Source of the DNA: CAYVUV01 sp964455095
Lineage (GTDB): Bacteria > Desulfobacterota > Binatia > HRBIN30 > CADEER01
Direction of reading: 5' to 3'
Assembly: GCA_964455095.1 (NCBI GenBank)
Contig: CAYVUV010000419.1
Location: 1-24,271, forward strand
DNA length: 24,271 bases
Shown here in pieces: positions 1-7,901 of the stretch; positions within the stretch are counted from its first letter, which is position 1; each line of letters starts with the position of its first letter. The notes beneath the pieces were generated by a model, which saw only the letters and a list, made by a program, of their open reading frames with translations, ran no database searches and was not told the DNA's origin. Both the position numbers and the translations under genes were made by a program.

Positions 1-260
1 AGTCGATCGCGCTCGAATTTGCCACCCGCGGCTTGCGCGCCAACTGCCTCGCGCCGGGCGGGATTCGGTCGCCGTTCATCGCCAACTTCATCCCGCGCGA
101 CGATTTCGAGCCGCAGCTGGTCGCCTACTATTCGCCGCCGATCGCGCACCGGCTCTCCGCGCCGGAGGATTTTGCCAAGCAGATCGCTTTTCTCGCTTCG
201 GACGACGCCAACACGATCAATGGCGCCGTGCTGGTCAGCGACGGCGGCACGCTGGCGTAG
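1..260 (+). CDS. SDR family oxidoreductase, C-terminal fragment (5' end outside window)
   Basis: The reading frame is open from position 3 to a TAG at 258-260 and gives about 85 residues of a short-chain dehydrogenase/reductase. What is visible is the post-catalytic segment NCLAPGGIRSPF, matching the family's N-x-x-x-P-G substrate-loop region, then PEDFAKQIAFLASDDA and the C-terminal GAVLVSDGG motif typical of classical SDRs. The Rossmann nucleotide-binding motif and the Ser-Tyr-Lys catalytic residues would lie upstream of the window, so substrate and cofactor cannot be read. The acyl-CoA ligase gene starts 10 bases downstream on the same strand, so the two are probably co-transcribed and the SDR may act on a hydroxy- or oxo-acyl intermediate of the same pathway (inference). 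Confidence 0.9.
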   Translation, partial: SIALEFATRGLRANCLAPGGIRSPFIANFIPRDDFEPQLVAYYSPPIAHRLSAPEDFAKQIAFLASDDANTINGAVLVSDGGTLA

Positions 261-270
261 GGAGCGCTCG

Positions 271-1782
271 ATGTTGATCTGTGATGTTCTCGCCCACCAT
301 GCCGCCCGCCGCGGCGACCACCCGTTCATCCTGCACGAAGGCCGGCGCGTCGCCTACGGCGAGTTCGATCGCCTGAGCAATCGCGCGGCCCACGCGCTGC
401 GCAGCCTCGGGGTCGCCAAGGGTGATCGGGTGACGCTGTCGCTCGGCAACTCGGTCGAGTACCTGGTGGCCGCTTTCGGCGTGCTGAAGGCCGGGGCCGT
501 GTTGCATCCGGTCAATCCGGCCCTCGGTGCCGGCGAGCTGGGATACATTCTCACCCACGCCGAGCCGAAAGTGATCGTGGTCGACGCCGCGAGCGCGCCG
601 GCGATGTTGGCGCCGGAGCTGGCGCGGCCGCCGGGATGTGTCGTGGCGGCGTTTGGTGGGGCCACCGGGGCAGAGCCGTTGGACGCGTTGCTGGCGCGCA
701 GTGCGGAGAGCGCCGTCGGCGTCACCTTGGGCGCCGACGATCCGTCGACCCTGCTCTACACGTCGGGCACGACGGGCAAACCCAAGGGCGTGCTGTTCCA
801 CCACGGCAGCACCGGCGCGGCGGGCAAGCATTTTCTGGAGATTCTCGGCATCACGCAGGACGACACGATCCTCGCCGTCACGCCGCTGTTCCACGGCAAC
901 GCCTGGGGCGCGGCGGTGACCGCGCTGCAGGCGGGCGGCACGGTGGCCTATCCGAAGGCTTTTCGCGGCTCCGAATTCTGGCCGCTCGTCCATGCCAGTC
1001 ACGCGACGGTGCTCTACACGCTCGGCACCATCCTCGCCATTTTGCTCACGCAGGAGCCGTCGGACCTCGAGCGCGACAATCCGTTGCGCGTCATCCTCGG
1101 CCTCGGCAGTGCGCCGATCCGCGACCAGGTCATCAAGCGCTTCGGCGTGACCGACGTGGCCGAGTGCTTCGGTTCGACCGATGCCGGCGTGGTGACGATG
1201 ACGCCGCGCGGCGCGGCGCCGCGCCCGGGCTCGGCCGGCCCTCCGGTGCCGGGGGTCAAGATCGAGATCGTCGACGACGATGGTCACCGCTTGGCGCCGC
1301 GACAGGTCGGCGAGATCGCCATCCACTCGCCGCACCGCATGGCCGGGTACTTCCGCGACCCGGAGCAGACGGCGCTCGCCCTGCGCGACGGCTGGTTCTT
1401 CACCGGCGACCTCGGCTACCTCGATGAGGACGGGTGGCTCTTCTTCGTCGACCGCAAGCGCGACGTCATCCGCCGTGGCGGCGAGAACATGTCCTCGGTG
1501 CTGATCGAGAAGGTCCTCTGTCAGCACCCGCAGGTCGTCGAGGCAGCGGTCATCGGCATTCCCGACCCGGTCCTCGGCCAAGAAGTGAAGGCGTTCATCG
1601 TCGCCCGCGGTCCGGTCACCGCCGAGGAGTTGCGCGCCTTTGCCACCGAGCGGCTGGCGAAGTTCCAGGTGCCACGCCTGTGGGAGTTCCGCGACGCGTT
1701 GCCCAAGACGCCGACGCAGCGGGTGGAGAAGTACAAGCTGCGCCGCGAAGGCGGTGGTTCGGACAAGCCCCTGTTGGGTTAG
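271..1782 (+). CDS. AMP-dependent acyl-CoA synthetase/ligase (ANL superfamily)
   Basis: A 503-residue adenylate-forming enzyme expected to activate a carboxylic acid to its CoA thioester through an acyl-AMP. The phosphate-binding loop YTSGTTGKPKG is at residues 163-173, and the hinge region FFTGDLGYLDEDGW follows with the ribose-binding Asp at about 380. A further conserved block RKRDVIRRGGENMSS precedes the small C-terminal domain. The ATG at 271 is chosen because GGGAG lies just before it and the protein then begins like the family; an open frame continues further upstream but overlaps the SDR gene. Oddity: the C-terminal motif reads LPKTPTQRVEKYKLR, so the usual catalytic A10 lysine (in GK) is Arg484, with Lys487 three residues on. 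The stop overlaps the stop of the convergent acyl-CoA dehydrogenase gene within TTAG. Substrate unknown; fatty acid, carnitine-like or aromatic acids are possible. Confidence 0.93.
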   Translation: MLICDVLAHHAARRGDHPFILHEGRRVAYGEFDRLSNRAAHALRSLGVAKGDRVTLSLGNSVEYLVAAFGVLKAGAVLHPVNPALGAGELGYILTHAEPKVIVVDAASAPAMLAPELARPPGCVVAAFGGATGAEPLDALLARSAESAVGVTLGADDPSTLLYTSGTTGKPKGVLFHHGSTGAAGKHFLEILGITQDDTILAVTPLFHGNAWGAAVTALQAGGTVAYPKAFRGSEFWPLVHASHATVLYTLGTILAILLTQEPSDLERDNPLRVILGLGSAPIRDQVIKRFGVTDVAECFGSTDAGVVTMTPRGAAPRPGSAGPPVPGVKIEIVDDDGHRLAPRQVGEIAIHSPHRMAGYFRDPEQTALALRDGWFFTGDLGYLDEDGWLFFVDRKRDVIRRGGENMSSVLIEKVLCQHPQVVEAAVIGIPDPVLGQEVKAFIVARGPVTAEELRAFATERLAKFQVPRLWEFRDALPKTPTQRVEKYKLRREGGGSDKPLLG

Positions 1783-2963
1783 CGCGGCAATCCGAGGATG
1801 CGCTGGGCGATGACGTTGCGCTGGATCTCCGACGTGCCGCCCATGATCGTCTCCGAGCGCGAGTAGAGATAGGCCGGGCCGATGGAATCGGCGCCGGCGG
1901 CGCGCGGCTCGTCGGCCAGTGCGGCGTGGGGGCCGAAAAACATCATGGCCGACTCCTGCAGGCGCTGGTCGGTCTCGCTGCCCAGCACCTTCTCGATCGA
2001 GCTTTCGAGACCGGGATGTCCGGTGCGCAGGATGCGCGTCAGGCTGCGATACCCGACCAGCTTGAGCAGCTCGACGTCGATGTACGACTGCGCCAGGCGC
2101 TGCCGTACCAGCGGATCGGACAGCCCCTTGCTGGCGGCGTGCGTGCGCGCCAGCTCGACGATGCGCTCGAAGCTGCGGCGGATCTTGCGCTGGAAGGTGA
2201 AGGTCCACACCGGCCCGCGCTCGTGCGCGAGGATGCCCATGGCGATCTGCCAGCCCGCGCCGGGCTCGCCGACCATGCGGTTGGCGGGGACGCGCACGTC
2301 TTCGAAGAACACCTCGCAGAACTCCGCATCGCCGGTCATCTGCTTGAGCGGGCGCACGCTGATGCCCGGCGTCTTCATGTCGACCAGCAACAGGCTGATG
2401 CCTTTGTGCTTGGGTTGATCCGCCTCGGAGCGGCAGAGCAGGAAACACCAGTCGGCGATCTCGGCGTGGCTGGTCCACACCTTCTGGCCGTTGACGACGA
2501 ACTCGTCGCCGTGGCGGTCGGCGCGGCAGCGCAAGCCGCCGAGGTCGGAGCCGGCGCCGGGTTCGGAAAAGCCCTGGCACCAGATGTCCTCGCCCGACAG
2601 CAGCCGCTTGAGGAAGCGCTGCCGTTGCTCGTCGGTGCCGTGCGAGCGGATGGCCGTGCCGATCATGTCGACCGAGGCACTGGCCGGCGGGTAGGGCGCC
2701 CCGGCGCGGTCGAGCTCCTCCTCGAACAGCCAGCGCTCGATCACGGTCGCGCCGCGGCCGCCGTGCTCGCGCGGCCACGAGATCGCCACCCAGCCGCCGT
2801 CGTAGAGCATGTGCTGCCACTCGCGCGCGATCTCGCGCCACATCGGATCGTCCGCCCGTGTCCACGAATGATCCCGTCGCCACGCCGCCGGCAGGTTCTT
2901 TGTCAGCCACTCCCGCGCCTCCGCGGCAAAGGCGATCTCTCGCTCTGAGAATGTGAAATCCAT
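1779..2963 (-). CDS. Acyl-CoA dehydrogenase (FadE-like, FAD-dependent)
   Basis: A 394-residue flavoprotein of normal family length, predicted to introduce a double bond into an acyl-CoA or act on a modified acyl-CoA. The first signature appears as FSEPGAGSDLGGL, and the C-terminal signature as SETIMGGTSEIQRNVIAQR. At the MCAD catalytic-base position the usual Glu of EGT is Gly375. Glu248 in LAHERG sits where the isovaleryl/long-chain enzymes carry their base, so the enzyme is probably active. The ATG is supported by GAGGAG five bases upstream on the minus strand. The gene converges on the acyl-CoA ligase (4-base stop overlap) and diverges from the APH-SCP2 kinase gene. That arrangement suggests it works with the kinase, as LvaC does with LvaA or as the two halves of ACAD10/11 do (inference). 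Confidence 0.95.
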   Translation of the reverse strand: MDFTFSEREIAFAAEAREWLTKNLPAAWRRDHSWTRADDPMWREIAREWQHMLYDGGWVAISWPREHGGRGATVIERWLFEEELDRAGAPYPPASASVDMIGTAIRSHGTDEQRQRFLKRLLSGEDIWCQGFSEPGAGSDLGGLRCRADRHGDEFVVNGQKVWTSHAEIADWCFLLCRSEADQPKHKGISLLLVDMKTPGISVRPLKQMTGDAEFCEVFFEDVRVPANRMVGEPGAGWQIAMGILAHERGPVWTFTFQRKIRRSFERIVELARTHAASKGLSDPLVRQRLAQSYIDVELLKLVGYRSLTRILRTGHPGLESSIEKVLGSETDQRLQESAMMFFGPHAALADEPRAAGADSIGPAYLYSRSETIMGGTSEIQRNVIAQRILGLPR

Positions 2964-3033
2964 TTAGACTCCTCGGATGCTGTGCTGCTGGGCGGGCAAC
3001 GCGCGCGCGCCGCGTGTCCATTCTCATAGCAAA

Positions 3034-3043
3034 CAAACGTTTG
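3034..3043. promoter_or_regulatory. Perfect palindrome, candidate TetR-family operator
   Basis: CAAACGTTTG is a perfect 10-bp inverted repeat centred between 3038 and 3039. It lies in the 140-bp divergent intergenic region, about 75 bp from the acyl-CoA dehydrogenase start and 65 bp from the kinase start. AAAC...GTTT half-sites are known for TetR-type regulators of fatty-acid degradation such as PsrA. Control of both genes by one acyl-CoA-responsive repressor is inference; no regulator gene is in the window. Confidence 0.45.
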
Positions 3044-3090
3044 GTCGTTCCAGTTGCGGGGCGGAGATTTCGCTTGTATCAAAACGGGCA

Positions 3091-3097
3091 GGGGGAG
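3091..3097 (+). promoter_or_regulatory. Shine-Dalgarno that fixes the kinase start
   Basis: GGGGGAG lies six bases before the ATG at 3104. The same frame is open back to a GTG at 3014, but that start has no ribosome binding site and would run translation through the palindrome at 3034-3043. The ATG at 3104 is therefore preferred. Confidence 0.6.
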
Positions 3098-3103
3098 CCG
3101 CTG

Positions 3104-4471
3104 ATGCTGGCTGGGCAGCGAGATCTGGGAACGACGCAACGCCGCCTGACCGCGTGGCTGCAGGGCAAGATGCCGGCGGCCGAGGGCCTGGCACTGTCGG
3201 AGCTGAAGAAGCCGTCGGCCGGGCTGTCGAACGAGACCTTCCTGTTCGAAGCCACCTGGCGCGAGGCCGGCGCGGCGCGGCGCGAGAAGATGGTCGCGCG
3301 CTTGCAGCCGACCGAGTTCCAGGTCTTTCCCGAGTACGATCTCGCGACGCAGTTTCGCATCATGGACGCTCTGGCGCCCACCGATGTGCCCGTCCCGCGT
3401 GTGCGGTGGCTCGAAGCCGACACCAGCATTCTCGGCTGCGCCTTCTATCTCATGGAGCATGTCGACGGGGCGATTCCGTCTGAAGTCCCGCCCTACCATT
3501 CGTTCGGCCTGTGTTACGACGCGACCCCGGCGCGGCGCGCCAGGATATGGTGGAGCGGGATCGAGACCCTGGCTCGCATCCACGCCGTCGACTGGCGCGC
3601 GCGCGGGCTGTCGTTCCTCGGCGTGCCAGGTGGCGGCACCGATCCGCTCGACCGGCAGATCGCCTACTACGAGCACTACCTCGAGTGGGCGCGCGACGGT
3701 GGCGAGCAGCCGATTCTGACTGCCGCGCTCGACTGGCTGAAGCGCAACCGCTTCGCGCCGGCGCGCGTCACGCTGTGCTGGGGCGACAGCCGGTTGCCGA
3801 ACATGATGTTTCGCGACGACGCGGTGGTCGCCGTGCTCGATTGGGAGATGGCCTTCCTCGGCGATCCCGAGGCCGACCTCGCTTGGTGGCTGTTTCTCGA
3901 TTGGACGAGCTGCGACGGCTACGGCTTCCCTCGCCTCGAGGGGTTCCCGACCAGGGAAGAGACCATCGCCCGCTACGAGGCGCTCACCGGCACCCGCGTG
4001 GAGCACGCCTTCTACTACGAAGTGTGGGCCGCGTTCCGTTTCGGCGTCGTCCTGGCGCGGGTGGCGACGCGGTTGAAGGAGATCGGCGCGCCGCTACCGA
4101 ACGAGAGCTTCGAGTCCAACAACGTCTGCACCCACGCCCTGGCGCGCCTGCTCGATCTGCCGCCGCCGGGCGCGCCGATCGCCGCGGCGCCGCGCGGCGA
4201 GGGCGCCGTGCGCGTCCAGTTCCACCTCACCGGCCCCGGCGGTCAGGACTGGTACCTGGTCTCGGAAGGCGGGCACCACACCCGGCACGACGGCACCGTC
4301 GCCCAGCCCAACACCACGCTCACCGCCAGCGCCGCCGACTGGCACGCCATCCAGCGCGGCGACATCCCGCGCACCGAGGCCTTCTTCAGCGGTCGCCTCA
4401 AGATCGATGGCGACGTGAACCTGCTATTGCAGCTGGAAGACGCCATTTCGAAACTCAGCCAGCAGCCGTAG
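3104..4471 (+). CDS. APH-like phosphotransferase (ACAD10/11-kinase type) with C-terminal SCP2 domain
   Basis: A 455-residue protein with two parts. The aminoglycoside-phosphotransferase-fold kinase occupies about residues 20-340. GLSNETFLFEATW marks the nucleotide-binding loop. The catalytic block CWGDSRLPNMMF gives Asp228 and Asn233 (Trp replaces the common His of HGD), and LDWEMAFLGDPEADLAW gives the metal-binding Asp246. The last 90 residues or so (about 368-450) read like an SCP2 sterol-carrier domain, with FSGRLKIDGDVNLLLQLEDA at the end. Such kinases next to acyl-CoA dehydrogenases phosphorylate 4-hydroxyacyl-CoA in LvaA- and ACAD10/11-type pathways; applying that here is inference. The SCP2 domain could bind a lipid or acyl-CoA substrate. 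A true drug-resistance role is unlikely given the neighbours. It is transcribed divergently from the dehydrogenase. Confidence 0.88.
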   Translation: MLAGQRDLGTTQRRLTAWLQGKMPAAEGLALSELKKPSAGLSNETFLFEATWREAGAARREKMVARLQPTEFQVFPEYDLATQFRIMDALAPTDVPVPRVRWLEADTSILGCAFYLMEHVDGAIPSEVPPYHSFGLCYDATPARRARIWWSGIETLARIHAVDWRARGLSFLGVPGGGTDPLDRQIAYYEHYLEWARDGGEQPILTAALDWLKRNRFAPARVTLCWGDSRLPNMMFRDDAVVAVLDWEMAFLGDPEADLAWWLFLDWTSCDGYGFPRLEGFPTREETIARYEALTGTRVEHAFYYEVWAAFRFGVVLARVATRLKEIGAPLPNESFESNNVCTHALARLLDLPPPGAPIAAAPRGEGAVRVQFHLTGPGGQDWYLVSEGGHHTRHDGTVAQPNTTLTASAADWHAIQRGDIPRTEAFFSGRLKIDGDVNLLLQLEDAISKLSQQP

Positions 4472-4492
4472 GCGAGCCCCGATCGGGCTCGC
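4472..4492 (+). terminator. Hairpin directly after the kinase stop codon, possible terminator
   Basis: GCGAGCCC and GGGCTCGC form a perfect 8-bp stem around a 5-base loop starting at the base after TAG. There is no T-tract (it continues GTTGAGG), so it may be a weak or Rho-assisted terminator or an mRNA-stabilising hairpin. The remaining 104 bases to the aldehyde dehydrogenase start show no convincing promoter. Confidence 0.4.
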
Positions 4493-4596
4493 GTTGAGGC
4501 TAGCCATTGCGGCGAAAGTTGGTCTAGAGTCACCTCGTTCCCACAACGCCAGCCCATCGGTCGCGCCGGCGCGGCGCGCAGCAAAAGGAGGGTTTC

Positions 4597-6129
4597 ATGT
4601 CCGCAGCAGCGATTCAGTCCGCATACCCGGGAGTCGATCCCGCCGTCGGGCAGTTCCTCGGGCGTCGAGTCCACCGCATGCTGATCGACGGCCAGTGGGT
4701 CGAAGCCGCCTCGGGCAAGACCTTCACGACTTTCGATCCGGCGACGGAGGAGCCTCTGGCCGAAGTGGCGGCCGGCGACAAGGAGGACGTCGACCGCGCC
4801 GTGAAGGCGGCGCGCAAGGCCTTCGAAAGCGGTCCGTGGCGGCGCATGACCGCCTCGGAGCGCGGTCGCGCCATCTGGAAGCTGGCCGACCTGATCGAAC
4901 GCCACGGCGAGGAGTTCGCGCAGCTCGAGACGCTCGACAACGGCAAGCCGATCAGCGTCGCGCGCGTCGCCGACGTGCCGCTGGTGGTCGACCACTTCCG
5001 CTACTACGCCGGCTGGGCGACGAAGATCGAGGGTGAGACCATCCCGGTTTCGATCCCCGGTCAGCACATCCTCAACTACACCCTGCGCGAGCCCGTCGGC
5101 GTGGTCGGGCAGATCATCCCGTGGAACTTCCCGCTGCTCATGGCGGCGTGGAAGCTCGGCGCCGCCCTGGCCTGCGGCAACACCGTGGTGCTGAAGCCGG
5201 CGGAACAGACGCCGCTGTCGGCCCTGCGCCTGGGCGAGCTGCTCGAAGAGGCCGGCATTCCGCCCGGCGTAGTCAACATCGTCACCGGTCTCGGCGAGAC
5301 CGCGGGGGCGGCCATCGCGGCGCATCCGGATATCGACAAGGTCGCCTTCACCGGTTCCACTGAGGTCGGCCACGAGATCATGCGCGCCGCGGCCGGCAAC
5401 CTGAAGCGCGTCTCGCTCGAGCTCGGCGGCAAGTCGCCGAACATCATCTTCGCCGATGCCGACCTGGAGCAGGCCGCGATCGGCGCCGCGTCAGCGATCT
5501 ATTTCAACCACGGCCAGTGCTGCTGCGCCGGCTCGCGGCTCTACATCGAGCAGTCGGTCTACGACAAGGTCATGCCGCGTCTGATCGAGTACTCCGAGAA
5601 GATCAAGCTCGGACCGGGCATGGACCCGACGACCGAGATGGGTCCACTGGTCTCGGGCGAACAATTCCAACGCGTCAACAGCTACCTCGATGCCGGTCGC
5701 AGCGAAGGGGCCAAGGTCTCGGCCGGGGGCGGGCGCCCGAAGAGCTTCAGCCGCGGCTACTTTGTTTCGCCGACGGTGTTCACCGGAGTGAAGCCGAATA
5801 TGAAGATCCTGCGCGAGGAGATCTTCGGGCCGGTGGTGTGCGGCGTGCCGTTCAAGGACCCGGACGAAGTGGCGGCGCACGGCAACGACACCAACTACGG
5901 CCTCGCGGCCGCGGTGTGGACGAAGGACATCTCCAAGGCGCACCGCCTGGCCGAGCGCCTGCGCGCTGGGACGGTGTGGATCAATTGCTACAACATGTTC
6001 GATGCGGCCTCGCCGTTCGGTGGCTACAAGCAGAGCGGCTTCGGCCGCGAGATGGGTAAGGCGGCGCTCGAGCTCTACACGTCGATCAAAAGCGTGTGGG
6101 TCAATCTCGGCGCCCACGGCGGGAGCTGA
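4597..6129 (+). CDS. NAD(P)-dependent aldehyde dehydrogenase (ALDH superfamily)
   Basis: A 510-residue class 1/2-like aldehyde dehydrogenase, oxidising an aldehyde to the acid. All hallmarks are present: IIPWNFPLLMAAWKLG (cofactor site), FTGSTEVG, the general-base Glu275 in LELGGKSPN, catalytic Cys309 in GQCCCAGSR, EEIFGPVV and PFGGYKQSGFGREMG. The ATG follows a strong AAGGAGGG, giving an unambiguous start. The sequence is close to retinal/betaine/phenylacetaldehyde-type enzymes, but the substrate cannot be decided from sequence. It lies downstream of the kinase gene in the same direction, separated by a hairpin, and may feed acids to the acyl-CoA ligase (inference). The secreted hydrolase gene begins 10 bases after its stop. 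Confidence 0.96.
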   Translation: MSAAAIQSAYPGVDPAVGQFLGRRVHRMLIDGQWVEAASGKTFTTFDPATEEPLAEVAAGDKEDVDRAVKAARKAFESGPWRRMTASERGRAIWKLADLIERHGEEFAQLETLDNGKPISVARVADVPLVVDHFRYYAGWATKIEGETIPVSIPGQHILNYTLREPVGVVGQIIPWNFPLLMAAWKLGAALACGNTVVLKPAEQTPLSALRLGELLEEAGIPPGVVNIVTGLGETAGAAIAAHPDIDKVAFTGSTEVGHEIMRAAAGNLKRVSLELGGKSPNIIFADADLEQAAIGAASAIYFNHGQCCCAGSRLYIEQSVYDKVMPRLIEYSEKIKLGPGMDPTTEMGPLVSGEQFQRVNSYLDAGRSEGAKVSAGGGRPKSFSRGYFVSPTVFTGVKPNMKILREEIFGPVVCGVPFKDPDEVAAHGNDTNYGLAAAVWTKDISKAHRLAERLRAGTVWINCYNMFDAASPFGGYKQSGFGREMGKAALELYTSIKSVWVNLGAHGGS

Positions 6130-6139
6130 GTGCGCGAGC

Positions 6140-7528
6140 GTGAAGTCCGCACTGCGATTGGCCATCTGTATCGCCGCCCTGTTCGCGGCGGGCGTGCCCG
6201 GGGTGTCGGCCCAGGACGCCTGCCTCGAAGGGGCGGCCGCGCTCGGTGACGAGCGCGCATTGGCGGCGCTGCGCAGCGCCACCGAGGCGAGCTGTCCGTG
6301 CGACAGCTTCGTCAGCGGCCCGCCGCGTGGCCGCCGCGAGTACCAGCACTGCGCGCGGTTGTTGATCAAGCAGGCCTTGCTGGACGGCGCGTTGCGCCGC
6401 GAGTGTCAGAGCAAGGCGAAGAACGTGAGCTCGCGCTCGACGTGCGGGACCAGCCGCATCGCCTGCGGTCGCGTCGAGTCTGACGGCACGCTGTCGATCG
6501 ACTGCCGCATCGCCCCCGCCGCCCGCTGCGTAGACCGTGGCGACATCGACGCCACGGCCTGCGCCGCGCAGACGCACTGTGCCGACGTCGTTGATTGGAC
6601 GGCAGGGACCTGCACCGACGTGCGCCAGCGCGGGCCGTACGAGGTTGGAGCCCGCGCCGTGCGCATGGTGAAGGACTCGGTCGCCACGCCCGGGCAGGAG
6701 CGGGTGCTCAACACGGCGGTGTGGTACCCGGCGGTAGCGGGTAGCGGGCCCATCGACACCGGGTATGCTGCCGTGCGCGACGCGCCGCTCGACCTCTCCG
6801 GGGGGCCGTATCCAGTCGTCATGTTCTCGCACGGTTCCTGTGGCTACGAGAACCAGTCGCTGTTCTTCACGGCCCTGCTGGCCTCGTATGGTTTCGTCGT
6901 CGTCTCACCGCCCCACCCGGGCAACACGGTGCGCGAGTTCCCCGCCTGCGGCACGCCGGCTGCGCAGGTGGCTTCCGCGCAGGAACGGCCAGCGGACATC
7001 ATCTTCGCGCTGGATTTCATGCTGGACGAAAACGCCTCCAGTGGCTCGCCGTTCTTCGGCGCCCTCGATCCGGCGCGGATCGGCATGTCGGGACACTCCT
7101 TCGGCGGCCTGACGACCTATCTCGTCGTCAGCCGCGACAGTCGTTTCCGCGTCGCGGTGCCAATGGCGCCCGCCGTCAGCGCGACGGTCCCGCTGCTGCA
7201 GATCCCGTCGATGACCATGATGGGCGAGGTCGACAGCGTGGTGAACAACCCCGCCATCCGCACCGCCTATGCCGGAGCCGCGACGCCGAAATACTTGGTC
7301 GAGATCCGCGATGCCGGCCACTACGCCTTCTCCGACCTGTGCTTTCCCGGCCGCGACTGCAACCCGCCGGTGACGCGCTCGCAATCGGAAGCGCACGACC
7401 CCGTCCTGCGCTGGGTGGTGCCGTTTCTCCTGCAGTCCCTCGCCGGCGAGACGGGCTACGAGTCGTTCCTCACTCCCAGCGCCGCGTCGGGATACACCGT
7501 CCAGGCGGATCTCGGTGCCCAGCCGTAG
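6140..7528 (+). CDS. Secreted alpha/beta hydrolase with Cys-rich N-terminal region (PAF-acetylhydrolase/chlorophyllase-like)
   Basis: About 462 residues. A GTG at 6140 is chosen because it gives a clean signal peptide: a short basic start, a hydrophobic core LAICIAALFAAGV and cleavage after VSA (residue 24); the frame is open further upstream inside the aldehyde dehydrogenase gene. Residues about 45-180 contain many cysteines (for example CPCDSF, STCGTSRIACGR, AARCVDRGD), suggesting disulphides outside the cytoplasm. The catalytic domain starts near residue 230, with the oxyanion strand VVMFSHGSCGYENQS, nucleophile Ser320 in SGHSFGG and a candidate His in DAGHYAFSD. This matches the PAF acetylhydrolase/dienelactone hydrolase/chlorophyllase group of esterases. 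Substrate unknown. The Cys-rich part is not one I recognise. Confidence 0.85.
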   Translation: MKSALRLAICIAALFAAGVPGVSAQDACLEGAAALGDERALAALRSATEASCPCDSFVSGPPRGRREYQHCARLLIKQALLDGALRRECQSKAKNVSSRSTCGTSRIACGRVESDGTLSIDCRIAPAARCVDRGDIDATACAAQTHCADVVDWTAGTCTDVRQRGPYEVGARAVRMVKDSVATPGQERVLNTAVWYPAVAGSGPIDTGYAAVRDAPLDLSGGPYPVVMFSHGSCGYENQSLFFTALLASYGFVVVSPPHPGNTVREFPACGTPAAQVASAQERPADIIFALDFMLDENASSGSPFFGALDPARIGMSGHSFGGLTTYLVVSRDSRFRVAVPMAPAVSATVPLLQIPSMTMMGEVDSVVNNPAIRTAYAGAATPKYLVEIRDAGHYAFSDLCFPGRDCNPPVTRSQSEAHDPVLRWVVPFLLQSLAGETGYESFLTPSAASGYTVQADLGAQP

Positions 7529-7564
7529 CTTGCGGTCGCGCGACGTTCGGAGCATACGCAGGCC

Positions 7565-7873
7565 ATGCGCTTGGAATTGATCGAGTGGACCGACCCGCGG
7601 GCGCCCAGCGAGCCGGTGCTGCGCCAGCGGCTCGAGGCGGAGGGATTTGCCGTGTGGGGTTGGCAAGACGGCCCCGATGCGACCTACGCGCCGCACACGC
7701 ACGACCATCACGAGAGCCTGTGGGTCGTCGGCGGGCGCATCGTGTTCGGCGTCGCCGGGCGCGAGTACGCGCTCGGCCCCGGCGATCGACTGATGCTGCC
7801 GAAGGGCACGGTGCACACGGCGCAGGTTGGGCCGGAAGGCGCCGCGTACCTGGTCGGTCAGTTGAAGGGTTAG
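7565..7873 (+). CDS. Small single-domain cupin protein
   Basis: A 102-residue protein that is almost entirely one cupin barrel. The first cupin motif is HTHDHHESLWVVGGRIVFG, supplying metal-binding histidines and a Glu; the second is GDRLMLPKGTVHTAQVG with the third His. Short stand-alone cupins bind a metal and act as isomerases, dioxygenases, sugar-binding or sensing proteins; nothing here narrows the role. It lies 36 bases after the secreted hydrolase and 28 bases before the patatin gene, same direction, so co-transcription is likely. The ribosome binding site is weak (CAGG). Confidence 0.85.
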   Translation: MRLELIEWTDPRAPSEPVLRQRLEAEGFAVWGWQDGPDATYAPHTHDHHESLWVVGGRIVFGVAGREYALGPGDRLMLPKGTVHTAQVGPEGAAYLVGQLKG

Positions 7874-7901
7874 GGAAGTTCGCCGAAGGGATGCGGCTGC
7901 G

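Noticed and set aside
1836..1844. Acyl-CoA dehydrogenase apparently lacking its catalytic Glu (Gly375)
   Set aside because: Glu248 in LAHERG occupies the position used as base by isovaleryl- and long-chain-type enzymes, so an inactive enzyme is not supported.
235..3036. A 933-codon open frame on the minus strand across the ligase and dehydrogenase genes
   Set aside because: The translation is Arg-rich and low in recognisable motifs, and it lies opposite or out of frame with two well-identified genes. Long antisense frames are expected at this GC content; the same applies to long frames opposite the peptidase, ferredoxin fusion, argS and trpE.
3014..3103. Upstream GTG start extending the APH-SCP2 kinase by 30 residues
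   Set aside because: No ribosome binding site, it would translate through the palindrome, and the added residues do not resemble the family N-terminus; ATG 3104 has GGGGGAG at good spacing.
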